Below are positions 16,237-24,502 of a stretch of DNA of 64,000 nt, piece after piece. The translations under genes and the position numbers were made by a program. The notes beneath the pieces were generated by a model. That model saw only the letters and a program-made list of their open reading frames with translations, made no database searches and had not been told where the DNA came from. This stretch comes from Allobacillus halotolerans (GTDB lineage: Bacteria > Bacillota > Bacilli > Bacillales > Alkalibacillaceae). How positions within the stretch are numbered: the stretch's first letter is position 1; each line of letters starts with the position of its first letter. The DNA lies in NCBI RefSeq assembly GCF_028743495.1, contig NZ_CP117968.1; one strand, given 5' to 3'.

Positions 16237-16502
16237 TTGAGCCTCTAGAGTGCGAGGTTAAGCCTTTAGCTCGCCGAGTTGAGCCTGTAAAGTCCGAAGT
16301 TGAGCCTCTAGAACGCCAGATTGAGCCTCTGTATCAAAAGGTTGAGCCTCCATAGCAAAAGATTAAGCGTCTAGCAGCGTTTATTAAGCGTCTGGAGTGC
16401 GAGATTAAGCGTCTAGCCGTGTTTATTAAGCGTCTACATTAAAAGATTGAGCGTCTGCATCGAAAGATTAAGCGTCTAGGTTATTTTGTTAAGCGTCTAT
16501 TA
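16237..16502. repeat. 21-bp tandem array 2 (TTRAGCSTCTAG type)
   Basis: Thirteen unit starts at 16237, 16258 ... 16489 keep an exact 21-bp register with no indel. Each unit begins TTGAGCCTCT or TTAAGCGTCT followed by a variable 10-11 bp. The first half of the array is mostly TTGAGCCTCT, the second half TTAAGCGTCT, a sign of local homogenisation. 16196-16236 and 16503-16585 contain no gene. Confidence 0.9.
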
Positions 16503-16585
16503 CTCTCCTAGACTATGTCCTCCCTCAAAAAAGCACAGTTCATGCATTTCCAACGTAAATTATATGAATACATTAAAGTCATCAT

Positions 16586-16636
16586 TTGATTGAATAACAA
16601 AAAGGAATTATACTATATTCAAACGGACTTTTGAAT
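16586..16636 (+). promoter_or_regulatory. cadC-cadA promoter with ArsR/CadC-type operator
   Basis: TTGATT (16586-16591), 17 bp, TATACT (16609-16614). Immediately downstream is ATTCAAACGGACTTTTGAAT (16617-16636), an inverted repeat with TTCAA/TTGAA arms typical of ArsR/SmtB/CadC sensor operators. Repressor bound here would block initiation until Cd, Zn or Pb is present. Confidence 0.75.
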
Positions 16637-16653
16637 GAAGGTGTGAGACATAA

Positions 16654-17022
16654 ATGAATCGTCAAGATACTTGTGAAATATTTTGTTATAACGAGGAAAA
16701 AGTCAATCAAGTTCAACAGGATCTAAATGCGGTGAACATTTCTGGTGCAGCAAAAATGTTAAAGGCGATTGCTGATGAAAATCGAGCAAAAATTGTCTAT
16801 GCGCTTTGCCAAGAGGAGGAGCTTTGTGTCTGTGACCTAGCTAATATTATCGGTGCAACGGTCGCGACGACATCTCATCACTTGCGAACGCTTCATAAAC
16901 AAGGCGTCGTACGTTTTCGGAAAGAAGGCAAGCTGGCATTTTATACGTTAGACGCTCAACATATTAAGCAAATTATGATGTTTGCCCTAGAGCACCAGGA
17001 AGAAGTGGTGGCCAATGGCTGA
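16654..17022 (+). CDS. cadC: ArsR/SmtB-family metal sensor CadC
   Basis: 122-residue winged-helix repressor. N-terminal Cys residues (C7, C11) and the ELCVCDLA pair in the alpha-3 region match the Cys4 site that senses Cd(II)/Pb(II)/Zn(II). The recognition helix lies in TVATTSHHLRTLHKQGVV. Stop overlaps the start of cadA by 8 bp, so the two are translationally coupled. Confidence 0.92.
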   Translation: MNRQDTCEIFCYNEEKVNQVQQDLNAVNISGAAKMLKAIADENRAKIVYALCQEEELCVCDLANIIGATVATTSHHLRTLHKQGVVRFRKEGKLAFYTLDAQHIKQIMMFALEHQEEVVANG

Positions 17023-19156
17023 ACAATTGCGTGAAGAAAAAAATACCTACCGTGTACAGGGTTTTTCTTGTGCAAACTGTGCGGGCAAGTTTGAAAATAA
17101 CGTCAAAAAACTGCCGAATGTAGAAAACGCAAAAGTGAATTTTGGTGCCTCAAAGATTTCTGTATATGGAGAAGCAACGGTTGAAGAACTAGAGAAAGCC
17201 GGGTCATTTGAGAATTTGAAGGTCTTCCCCGAACATACAACGAACGAACCTGATGAAAAGAAAGAAGAAAAAGAGCCTTTTTACCTAAAATACAGTACAT
17301 TGTTTTATTCGTCTTTGTTCATGGCATTTGGCTTTCTATCCATGTTCATCAATGGCAATGATAACATCGTAACGGCACTTCTTTTCATTGCTTCGATGTT
17401 GGTCGGAGGATTATCTTTACTGAAGACCGGTCTCCACAATCTTGTGCGATTTGAATTCGACATGAGAACTCTAATGACCATTGCTGTCATCGGTGGGGTC
17501 ATCATTGGTGAATGGGCAGAAGTAGCTGTCGTTGTTATTTTATTTGCGTTAAGTGAAGAACTGGAACGTTTTTCGATGGACCGTGCAAGGAAATCCATTC
17601 AATCGTTGATGGATATTGCGCCGAATCAAGCCATCGTCAAACGGTTCGGTCAAGAAACGACCGTTCATGTCAATGATATTGTGATCGGTGACATGATGAT
17701 TGTGAAACCAGGGCAAAAAATTGCGATGGATGGTGTCATTGTAGGTGGTTCCTCATCGATTAATCAGGCGGCCATCACGGGTGAGTCCGTCCCTGTTGAA
17801 AAATCTCTGGACGATGAAGTCTTTGCCGGAACGTTGAATGAAGAAGGTCATTTGGAGGTCAAAGTCACGAAACTCGTTAATGATACGACATTGGCGAAAA
17901 TCATTCATCTTGTTGAGGAAGCGCAAGCCGAACGTGCACCAGCACAAGCATTTGTTGACCGCTTTGCGAAATATTATACACCAGCAATCATGGTCATCGC
18001 TGCCATGGTTGCGGTCTTGCCACCATTATTTTTCGAAGCAAGCTGGGAAACCTGGGTCTATCAAGGGTTGGCCGTCCTCGTCGTCGGTTGTCCTTGTGCG
18101 CTCGTCATTTCCACACCGATTTCCATCGTTTCCGCGATCGGAAATGCCGCGAAAAAAGGCGTACTCGTAAAAGGTGGAATTTATTTAGAAGAAATCGGTG
18201 GATTGAAGGCGATAGCTTTTGATAAAACCGGTACGTTAACAAAAGGCGTTCCCGTCGTTACGGACGTTGAAATGATCGACCAAGATGCGGAGCAAAAGGA
18301 ATTACTCGGAAAGATCTCCGCATTGGAAAAACGTTCTCAACATCCACTCGCTTCAGCTATTTTGAAAAAAGCAGACGAGGAAGCCGTTGATTATGAGAAG
18401 ATTTCTGTTGATCACTTCACTTCGTTAACCGGCAAAGGAATCCAAGGTGACATTGATGGAGTTACTTATTATGTCGGTAGTCCGAGTTTATTTAATGAGG
18501 TAAGCACTTTAGATGCGGGCGTTAATGATAAAATCAAAACCCTTCAAAACGAAGGGAAAACCGTAGTAGTTGCCGGCACAAAAGAGAAAGTCCAAGTAAT
18601 TCTCGCTGTAGCCGATGAAGTCAGAGAAGCGAGCCAAAACGTGATTCAAAAACTCCACCGTGAAGGTATCGAAAAAACAATCATGCTGACAGGCGATAAC
18701 GCCAATACAGGGAATGCGATTGGTAAGCAAGTTGGCGTCACAGATGTGCGTTCTGAACTATTACCACAGGATAAACTAAAAGTCATTCGAAGTTTGCGAG
18801 AACGCCATCAAAAAGTGGCCATGGTTGGTGACGGTGTCAATGACGCCCCAGCCTTAGCTGCTTCAACCGTCGGAATCGCCATGGGAGGAGCAGGCACGGA
18901 CACCGCACTAGAAACCGCTGATGTGGCGTTAATGGGAGACGATTTGGAAAAACTCCCATTTCTCGTTAGACTTAGCCGTAAAACGTTAAATACGATTAAA
19001 GGCAATATTACCTTTGCAATTGCGATCAAAGTCGCCGCATTACTCCTTGTAATTCCAGGATGGTTGACCTTGTGGATTGCCATTCTATCAGACATGGGCG
19101 CAACGATATTGGTCGCATTGAACAGTATGCGGTTGATGCGGGTGAAAGAAGAATAG
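17015..19156 (+). CDS. cadA: Cadmium/zinc/cobalt-exporting P1B-type ATPase CadA
   Basis: 713-residue pump with a single N-terminal HMA domain (GFSCANCAGKFENNV), an Asp/Glu/Lys-rich linker, CPC motif in VGCPCALVIST (about residue 360), phosphorylation motif DKTGTLTKG (about 402), SQHPLASAI and GDGVNDAPAL. The CPC plus divalent-type HMA and the CadC neighbour point to Cd(II)/Zn(II)/Pb(II) export. It overlaps cadC and ends at a terminator. Confidence 0.93.
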   Translation: MAEQLREEKNTYRVQGFSCANCAGKFENNVKKLPNVENAKVNFGASKISVYGEATVEELEKAGSFENLKVFPEHTTNEPDEKKEEKEPFYLKYSTLFYSSLFMAFGFLSMFINGNDNIVTALLFIASMLVGGLSLLKTGLHNLVRFEFDMRTLMTIAVIGGVIIGEWAEVAVVVILFALSEELERFSMDRARKSIQSLMDIAPNQAIVKRFGQETTVHVNDIVIGDMMIVKPGQKIAMDGVIVGGSSSINQAAITGESVPVEKSLDDEVFAGTLNEEGHLEVKVTKLVNDTTLAKIIHLVEEAQAERAPAQAFVDRFAKYYTPAIMVIAAMVAVLPPLFFEASWETWVYQGLAVLVVGCPCALVISTPISIVSAIGNAAKKGVLVKGGIYLEEIGGLKAIAFDKTGTLTKGVPVVTDVEMIDQDAEQKELLGKISALEKRSQHPLASAILKKADEEAVDYEKISVDHFTSLTGKGIQGDIDGVTYYVGSPSLFNEVSTLDAGVNDKIKTLQNEGKTVVVAGTKEKVQVILAVADEVREASQNVIQKLHREGIEKTIMLTGDNANTGNAIGKQVGVTDVRSELLPQDKLKVIRSLRERHQKVAMVGDGVNDAPALAASTVGIAMGGAGTDTALETADVALMGDDLEKLPFLVRLSRKTLNTIKGNITFAIAIKVAALLLVIPGWLTLWIAILSDMGATILVALNSMRLMRVKEE

Positions 19157-19168
19157 ATTCAATTAATC

Positions 19169-19210
19169 AGCACAGTATGAGTAGGTGATTACCGTACTGT
19201 GCTATTTTTT
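19169..19210 (+). terminator. Terminator of cadC-cadA
   Basis: AGCACAGTA and TACTGTGCT pair around a loop and are followed by ATTTTTTC. Confidence 0.85.
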
Positions 19211-19219
19211 CATGAAGAA

Positions 19220-19227
19220 ATACCCCC
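19220..19227. promoter_or_regulatory. CsoR-like half-site upstream of the DUF305 gene
   Basis: ATACCCCC here is the exact complement of the GGGGGTAT half-site in the csoR promoter. It lies about 65 bp upstream of the DUF305 start. A single half-site is weak evidence. Confidence 0.3.
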
Positions 19228-19292
19228 ACCACGTTTATTGAATGGGATATGAGGTAAACAAAATCATAGACAATTTTAGGAGGAGGGGTATC

Positions 19293-19790
19293 TTGAATCC
19301 TTATGTAAAGTTCGGTTTGATGATTTTGACTTCGACCTTTGTGATGTATTGGCTGATGTATTTAAATGTGTTTCAAATTAACCATATATTTTTCAGTGAA
19401 ATGCGTGTGTATATGGCGTTAATTATGGGATCTTGTATGTCCGTCATCATGATGTTATTTATGTGGAAAATGTACCAGAAGAAAGTACTTAATTGGATCA
19501 TCATCGGTGCAAGTGTTCTTGTCTTTGGCGTCTCCCTGTGGCTTGTCCGTAGTCAGATGATTGTAGACGACACGGATTATATGCAAGCAATGATTCCTCA
19601 CCATTCCATAGCCATTTTGACAAGTGAGCGCGCAGAAATTGAAGATCCTCGCGTGAAAAAGCTCGCTGCTGAAATTTCTCAAACCCAAAAAGAAGAGATT
19701 GCGCAGATGGAAACATTGATAGCTGATATTGAGAAAAATGGCCCGGAAGATGAAGAAGACGAGGAAGAGGAAAAAGATGCCCCTCAATAA
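19293..19790 (+). CDS. DUF305-family membrane protein
   Basis: 165-residue protein with three N-terminal membrane segments followed by an extracytoplasmic helical domain containing the DUF305 core YMQAMIPHHSIAILTSERA (His pair in PHH) and an acidic C-terminal tail. TTG 19293 with AGGAGGAGG upstream is a much better start than codons further upstream. DUF305 proteins frequently accompany copper resistance genes and several bind copper. Position downstream of copA and cadA plus the half-site suggests metal resistance; the exact role is inferred. Confidence 0.8.
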   Translation: MNPYVKFGLMILTSTFVMYWLMYLNVFQINHIFFSEMRVYMALIMGSCMSVIMMLFMWKMYQKKVLNWIIIGASVLVFGVSLWLVRSQMIVDDTDYMQAMIPHHSIAILTSERAEIEDPRVKKLAAEISQTQKEEIAQMETLIADIEKNGPEDEEDEEEEKDAPQ

Positions 19791-20105
19791 GAGGGGGGTT
19801 CTACCCCTTGTTTAGAACTTTTTATAGACCATAAGTGCAAGTTTCCCTGTAGTAACTATGCGTAGATACCGAATTATCCCAATAGTTATACCATATGCTC
19901 TTAAATAACTCTAACCTTTAAAATCCCATAGAGGATGAAGAACAATTACCATTAAAGCTAACTGAATTAAATTTTATGGCCGGTAAATGGGCTTCACCCA
20001 TATAATTTATAACTCTGTTAACAGGGAAAAAATTACAAAATATTACCATATATTGTTTGTACCCTTACGATTCTTCTCACTTCCATTAACTTTGAAGATA
20101 ATTTT
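19791..20105. other. AT-rich intergenic region, no gene seen
   Basis: Apart from a weak hairpin at the DUF305 3' end (CCCCTC...GAGGGG) I see no open frame with a binding site and no structured RNA here. Base composition drops relative to the metal cluster, marking the start of an accessory patch that continues to about 21.5 kb. Confidence 0.4.
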
Positions 20106-20213
20106 TTAGAATGAAACAGTTGTAGTGTTATATAACCAGAAAATAATTACATAAAATAAAAGAATTACGGCAAGGGTTATACCAATTATTTTTAAAAATT
20201 TAGACTTTTTCAA
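20106..20213 (-). CDS. 35-residue membrane peptide
   Basis: TTG at 20213 on the minus strand has GGGAGGTG 7 bases upstream. The product has a basic start (MKKSKFLKIIG), one membrane span (ITLAVILLFYVIIFWLY) and a short tail ending VSF. It is divergent from the secreted protein gene at 20285, only 71 bp away, so the two promoters must overlap or face each other. Function unknown; an immunity or toxin-like role is possible but not shown. Confidence 0.5.
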   Translation of the reverse strand: MKKSKFLKIIGITLAVILLFYVIIFWLYNTTTVSF

Positions 20214-20284
20214 AAAAACACCTCCCTTTTTATCCAATATATGATAGAATGGCAATAATAACAAATAAAAAAGGAGTGTTTTCC

Positions 20285-21022
20285 TTGAAAGGTTTTAAAT
20301 TGCTATTCATGATGATTGTTTCCTTACTAGTAATTGGATTATTTACTATCACTGTTTCAGCTGATGATTCAAAAATTATGACACCTGCAGAGTATGAGAG
20401 TTATCTATTAAACAAGTCTGATGAAGGTGCTCTAGAAATTCTTGAGGGTTTTAAAAATTTGACGGACAAGGAACAAGAAGCTTTCTTGGAATTTATGTGG
20501 TCTGATGAATATTTTGAAACACTTAGTTACGGAACACAAAATGGAGAAGAATTTTCTGTTCAAATGAATGAAGTTGATATTCCAGTGAAGGTTAGTCACT
20601 CTATGGACCATTCTTCAAGTCATCAGCCGGCTTCAAATTTTGACTCAGGTATTCAATCAACAACTTATAGATCATGGACTACGGGTACAATTGATTTGAC
20701 AATGTTTGGTTTTAACACTACTACTATGTCTACAAAGTTAACTTGGCAACATAACAATAGTCAAGCATTACAAGTCTACTCTGTTGAACAAACAGATAGT
20801 AACTATAACCCTACCTTTTTTCTTACTAAAGATGGAACTAATGACTATATATCCAACGGTTATGCATATGGAACAGGAACTTGGTCTATGACTTTATCAG
20901 CAGCACCTTGGGTGCAAGATACCACTCATGTTGATGTACGGGCTAGAACTCTAGATGACAAAAGAAAAAGAATTAGATCTACTCATAGTAATATAGGTCA
21001 TACTGGTTGGTTAGTATATTAA
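20285..21022 (+). CDS. Secreted protein of unknown function
   Basis: 245-residue product; TTG 20285 has AAGGAG upstream. Signal peptide residues 1-26 (MKGFKLLFMMIVSLL... with VSA-D cleavage). Residues about 30-80 form a helical acidic segment (AEYESYLLNKSDEGALE); the C-terminal 150 residues are Thr/Ser/Trp-rich beta-like sequence (TTGTIDLTMFGFNTTTMSTK, TGTWSMTLSAAPWVQDTTH) with no Cys. I do not recognise the family. It could be a small secreted bacteriocin-like or surface protein. Low GC suggests acquisition. Confidence 0.7.
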   Translation: MKGFKLLFMMIVSLLVIGLFTITVSADDSKIMTPAEYESYLLNKSDEGALEILEGFKNLTDKEQEAFLEFMWSDEYFETLSYGTQNGEEFSVQMNEVDIPVKVSHSMDHSSSHQPASNFDSGIQSTTYRSWTTGTIDLTMFGFNTTTMSTKLTWQHNNSQALQVYSVEQTDSNYNPTFFLTKDGTNDYISNGYAYGTGTWSMTLSAAPWVQDTTHVDVRARTLDDKRKRIRSTHSNIGHTGWLVY

Positions 21023-21034
21023 TATTAATTGCTG

Positions 21035-21071
21035 TACCCCCTTCTCTTTAAACTTTAAAGGGAAGGGGGTA
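21035..21071. terminator. Hairpin terminator after the secreted protein gene
   Basis: TACCCCCTTCTCTTTAAA and its complement form a long perfect stem followed by an A/T-rich tract. Confidence 0.75.
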
Positions 21072-21233
21072 AAATATATAATAAAATTTAATGATAATTG
21101 CATACTAAATGAGTCAATTTTATAATCGCTCTTAAAAAATAAAGAATTGCAGTAATACAAAATTGATTTTTTTAAAATATTTTAGTTGTGTTACCTATGT
21201 TCCTCTCGACACATGCTTACCGGAAACAGTGCC

Positions 21234-21380
21234 TTAGCTAAAAAATTCCATGAAAGATGTGATCACTAGTAATACGCAAGAAGCATAATAAATCTGCCTG
21301 GTGAATCTTTTTCCTTCTGCCATCTTTATTCCTCTGGAAAAAAACAACATACAGCCTAGAATAATAGTCACGAATAACAT
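21234..21380 (-). CDS. Small membrane protein, start uncertain
   Basis: About 48-57 codons on the minus strand encode two hydrophobic stretches around FSRGIKMAEGKRFTRQIYY, ending ITSFMEFFS. ATG 21380 lies 22 bases from the GAGGAG site, too far; the frame is open upstream (FELTNP) but has no standard start near the site, so the true start may be mutated. Unidentified family. The rest of 21072-21521 shows no other gene. Confidence 0.4.
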   Translation of the reverse strand: MLFVTIILGCMLFFSRGIKMAEGKRFTRQIYYASCVLLVITSFMEFFS

Positions 21381-21521
21381 CGGATTTGTTAACTCGAAAA
21401 AAACTCCTCATTAAATGCGGCTTTTTAATTATATTTTCTTATCAATCTTGAGATGTAAGAACCTTTTGTAACCAGTATATTTAAAAGAAGGTTATCTCTC
21501 AAATAAATGAAAGTTTTGTGT

Positions 21522-21550
21522 TTGCTTTTTTACCCTACAGGGTATATATT
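21522..21550 (+). promoter_or_regulatory. Promoter with CsoR/CstR-like palindrome upstream of the rhodanese operon
   Basis: TTGCTT (21522-21527), 17 bp, TATATT (21545-21550). The spacer contains the palindrome TACCCTACAGGGTA (21531-21544). C/G-tract palindromes of this type are bound by CsoR-family proteins including the persulfide sensor CstR. No cstR gene is in the window. Confidence 0.6.
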
Positions 21551-21591
21551 GAAAACGAAATAATAAAAGAATTGAATTAGGGAGAACCGAT

Positions 21592-21951
21592 ATGGGTGTA
21601 GTTGAATGGATCATTATTGCAATTATTATTGCATTATTAGTGAATCGATTCATGCCGGTGAAAGGCATTACTAATATCAATGTAGAAGAAGCGAAGAACA
21701 AAATGAAGGATAAAAATGTGCAATTCATTGATGTAAGAACACCGGGTGAATACAAAGCAAACCACCAAAAACGTTTTAAAAACTATCCGCTTTTCAATTT
21801 AACCAAAGATCTATCTTCATTGGATCGAGAAAAAGAAGTAGTTGTCATCTGTCAAAGTGGTATGCGAAGCACAAAAGCGGCAAAACTATTGAAAAAGAAT
21901 GGTTTTTCTCAAGTGTACAATGTCCAAGGTGGCATGAGTAGCTGGAGATAA
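21592..21951 (+). CDS. Membrane-anchored rhodanese-like sulfurtransferase
   Basis: 119-residue protein: an N-terminal membrane anchor (WIIIAIIIALLVNRF) then one rhodanese domain with FIDVRTPGEYKANHQ and the active-site loop VVICQSGMRSTKAA, Cys in CQSGMRS. Moves sulfane sulfur (thiosulfate or persulfide to an acceptor). First gene of a three-gene operon with DUF302 and glutaredoxin-like genes behind a CstR-like operator, indicating sulfide/persulfide detoxification by inference. Confidence 0.88.
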   Translation: MGVVEWIIIAIIIALLVNRFMPVKGITNINVEEAKNKMKDKNVQFIDVRTPGEYKANHQKRFKNYPLFNLTKDLSSLDREKEVVVICQSGMRSTKAAKLLKKNGFSQVYNVQGGMSSWR

Positions 21952-21981
21952 TATTACCAAAATCAAAAGGAGTGGGTTCAG

Positions 21982-22371
21982 ATGTTTGATTACACTGTAG
22001 AAACATCAAAATCTGTCGAAGAAGCCGTCAAATCATTGGAAGAAAATTTGAAGGAAAAACAATTTGGTGTTCTGTGGCAATTCGACGTAAAAGAAACGTT
22101 GGAGAGTAAGGGCCTGGACTATGAGAAACCTTTTATGATCTTGGAAGTTTGCAATCCGAAAGAAGCACAAAAAGTGTTGACCGCCAATCAGAAGGTTGGT
22201 TACATGTTGCCGTGTAAAATGGTTGTTTACGAGGATGACCAAGACGGTAAAACGAAAATCGGTATGCCGAAACCAACAGAGTTAATCAATATGGTTGGCG
22301 ATGATTCCATTAATGATATCGCGAAAGATATTGAGAACCGATTAATTGAAGCCATTGAGCAAAGTAAGTAA
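21982..22371 (+). CDS. DUF302-domain protein
   Basis: 129-residue cytosolic protein matching DUF302: FDYTVETSKSVEEAVKSLEE, GVLWQFDVKETLESKG, ILEVCNPKEAQKVL and GYMLPCKMVVYED. Cys in EVCNP and PCK are typical. The fold binds small ligands, and members are often next to sulfur or arsenate/rhodanese genes. AAGGAGTGG precedes ATG 21982. Biochemical role unknown. Confidence 0.85.
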   Translation: MFDYTVETSKSVEEAVKSLEENLKEKQFGVLWQFDVKETLESKGLDYEKPFMILEVCNPKEAQKVLTANQKVGYMLPCKMVVYEDDQDGKTKIGMPKPTELINMVGDDSINDIAKDIENRLIEAIEQSK

Positions 22372-22387
22372 TGAAGAGGAACACGAG

Positions 22388-22651
22388 ATGAATAAACAAG
22401 TTACGCTTTATACGACAACCACATGTCCAGTCTGTGCGATGACGAGAGACCTATTGACTGGATTGTCGATTGAATTTGAAGAGATTTATGTAGACCTACG
22501 ACCGATTGCTCGCATGAAATTAATGAAGCAAACTCGACGATTGACAGTCCCTCAGCTAAATGTCGATGGCGAGTGGGTCTCTGGATTTGATCCAATACGG
22601 ACGTTAGAGTTGTTGAATGCGCCATCAAAAACTGACATGTTATCTGAATAA
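22388..22651 (+). CDS. Glutaredoxin-like thiol-disulfide protein
   Basis: 87-residue thioredoxin-fold protein with CPVC redox motif (TTTCPVCAMTRDLL) and cis-Pro TVPQLNVDGEWVSGFD. AGAGGAAC precedes ATG 22388; the frame open from 22346 overlaps the previous gene and is not the start. Probably reduces mixed disulfides or persulfides formed in the rhodanese pathway (inference from operon). Confidence 0.88.
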   Translation: MNKQVTLYTTTTCPVCAMTRDLLTGLSIEFEEIYVDLRPIARMKLMKQTRRLTVPQLNVDGEWVSGFDPIRTLELLNAPSKTDMLSE

Positions 22652-22689
22652 AAAACCGGTGATTCTTCTACTGTGAATCGCCGGTTTTT
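22651..22689 (+). terminator. Terminator of the rhodanese operon
   Basis: AAAAACCGGTGATTC and GAATCGCCGGTTTTT form a stem followed by GTTT. Confidence 0.88.
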
Positions 22690-22790
22690 GTTTATCTAGC
22701 AATGATCGTATATGATAGGCTTAGGATCAAAAGAATGAGCGGGCGGATGAAAAAGCTCGATATTAGCACGACAGACCCAATCGGCTGATT

Positions 22791-22932
22791 AACTGTTGAT
22801 AGAAGTGGTCTAACTGCTGAAAGAAGCGGTCTAACTGCTGAAAGAAGCGGTCTAACTGCTGAAAGAAGTGGTCTAACTGCTGAAAGAAGCAGTCTAACTG
22901 CTGAAAGAAGTGGTCTGACTGCTGAAAGAAGA
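22791..22932. repeat. 21-bp tandem array 3, left part (AACTGCTGAAAGAAGYGGTCT)
   Basis: Seven unit starts at 22791, 22812 ... 22917 in exact 21-bp register. The last is cut off by the IS256 element. Unit AACTGCTGAAAGAAGCGGTCT contains the AGCGGTCT core that aligns with AGCGGCT of array 1. 22690-22790 holds no gene. Confidence 0.92.
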
Positions 22933-22940
22933 TGACGTAC

Positions 22941-24265
22941 AATAGTTTGTGTAAAACTCTTGAAGACAAAAAAAGAGGTAGGGTATCCTCAGAGTAAACA
23001 ACGAAATCAACTCATGAAAGGAGAGGCCCTACCTCATGTCTACAAGTATAGGACAAAACAACCTCGAAAATCAATTGGACGAATTAGTCCGCTCTTTCGT
23101 CCAGGAGAAGCTGGAAACAATCATGAAGGAAGAAATGAATCAATTCTTCGAAGAGAATCCAGAGCTAAAAAACTATAAGAACGGCAGTTACGGTCGTCAA
23201 TTGGACACGAAATACGGGCGCATCGAAGATCTACAGGTGCCACGCGATCGAGAAAATGCATTTCAGACTGAAGTATTCCAACCCTATCAGCGTTATGAAC
23301 GGTGGCTGGGAGAAACAATCATCACGATGTATCAGAAAGGCATGAGTACGCGTGAAATCGGAAATTTCCTCGAGCGTATTCTCGGTCACGCTTACGCCCC
23401 AGGCACCATCAGTAACATCACCGATGTGTTGATGGAAGATATCCGTGCCTGGCAGGAGCGTCCTCTTCAGAAAAGATATGCCGTTCTTTATCTCGATGGC
23501 ACCTATCTGAAGTTGCGCCGGGATGATGTAGCGAACGAAGTCGTATACGTCGTCATTGGTGTCACGGAAGACGGCTATCGTGAGATTCTCGGCTTCTATG
23601 TCGGTGGCCAGGAAAGTTCCCTCGGCTGGGAGGAAGTTCTCTCCGATATCTACCGTCGTGGCTGTGAAGAAGTGCTTCTCGGTATTTTCGACGGTCTTCC
23701 AGGCCTGGAAGAAGCGATGAAAGCTATCTATCCGAAAGCTGATGTGCAACGTTGTGTCGTTCACAAAGTACGGAACACGCTGAACAAAGTTCGACAGAAG
23801 GATCGTTCAGCGATCAGTGAAGACATGAAAGCTATCTATCAATCTAAAAGTAATGAAGAAGCTGAAAAACAGCTTGGTGCCTTCTGTGAAAACTGGCAGA
23901 AGAAATATCCGAAGATCACCAAGTCCTGGAGGGAGGACTTCAACGTCCTGACGACGTTCCTGAACTACCCTTCCTCTATCCGTCCACTGATTTACACGAC
24001 AAACATCATCGAGCGCACCATGAAGGAATTCAAGAAACGTCTAAAAACGATGAACAGCCTTCCTTCCGAAGAAGCAGTGGAAAAGGTGATTTATATGGTT
24101 TCAGATGAATGCAACACCAAATGGTCTACACGCAAACTCAGTGGGTTCAAAATCGCAGGTCCTGAACTGCGCGACATGTTTGAGGACCGTTATGGATCTC
24201 AGACCGAAAGTGAGGAGGGAAAATAACCCTCCAAAGGATCACCCTACTTTTTTACACAAACTTAT
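22941..24265 (+). mobile_element. IS256-family insertion sequence, intact, inside repeat array 3
   Basis: 1325 bp. Ends AATAGTTTGTGTAAAA (left) and the complement of ATAAGTTTGTGTAAAA (right) form near-perfect inverted repeats (14 of 16). Flanks TGACGTAC (22933-22940) and TGACGGTAC (24266-24274) look like an 8-bp target duplication with one extra base on the right. One transposase gene. Array units resume on the right side, so the element split an existing array. Confidence 0.88.
23036..24226 (+). CDS. tnp: IS256-family (Mutator type) transposase
   Basis: 396-residue DDE transposase. First Asp in LYLDGTYLKL, second in GIFDGLPGLEEAM with the C/H pattern VQRCVVHKVRN, and the catalytic Glu in TTNIIERTMKEFKKR, giving the D-D-E triad of the family. 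AAAGGAGAGG precedes the ATG. Codon composition is more GC-rich than the neighbouring accessory genes. Full family length, so probably active. Confidence 0.95.
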   Translation: MSTSIGQNNLENQLDELVRSFVQEKLETIMKEEMNQFFEENPELKNYKNGSYGRQLDTKYGRIEDLQVPRDRENAFQTEVFQPYQRYERWLGETIITMYQKGMSTREIGNFLERILGHAYAPGTISNITDVLMEDIRAWQERPLQKRYAVLYLDGTYLKLRRDDVANEVVYVVIGVTEDGYREILGFYVGGQESSLGWEEVLSDIYRRGCEEVLLGIFDGLPGLEEAMKAIYPKADVQRCVVHKVRNTLNKVRQKDRSAISEDMKAIYQSKSNEEAEKQLGAFCENWQKKYPKITKSWREDFNVLTTFLNYPSSIRPLIYTTNIIERTMKEFKKRLKTMNSLPSEEAVEKVIYMVSDECNTKWSTRKLSGFKIAGPELRDMFEDRYGSQTESEEGK

Positions 24266-24274
24266 TGACGGTAC

Positions 24275-24502
24275 CTGAAAGAAGCGATCTAACTGCTGAA
24301 AGAAGCGATCTAACTGCTGAAAGAAGCGGTCTAACTGCTGAAAGAAGCGGTCTAACTGCGGATAGAAGCGATCTAACTGCGGATAGAAGCGATCTAATTG
24401 CGGATAGAAGGGGTCTAACTGTTGATAGAAGCTCTCTAACTGTTGATAGAAGTGGTCTAACTGCTGTTAGAAGCCGCCTAACTGTCGATAGACCCGTCTA
24501 TA
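24275..24502. repeat. 21-bp tandem array 3, right part
   Basis: After the IS the array continues with a partial unit and then unit starts at 24291, 24312 ... 24480 in exact 21-bp register. Variants drift from CTGCTGAAAGAAG to CTGCGGATAGAAG and CTGTTGATAGAAG along the array, which shows local spreading of variants. 24503-24555 is a short leader to the next gene. Confidence 0.92.

Noticed and set aside
19779..19810. Terminator after the DUF305 gene
   Set aside because: CCCCTC/GAGGGG can pair but overlaps the stop region and is followed by TTCTACC rather than a T run; left as a weak hairpin only.
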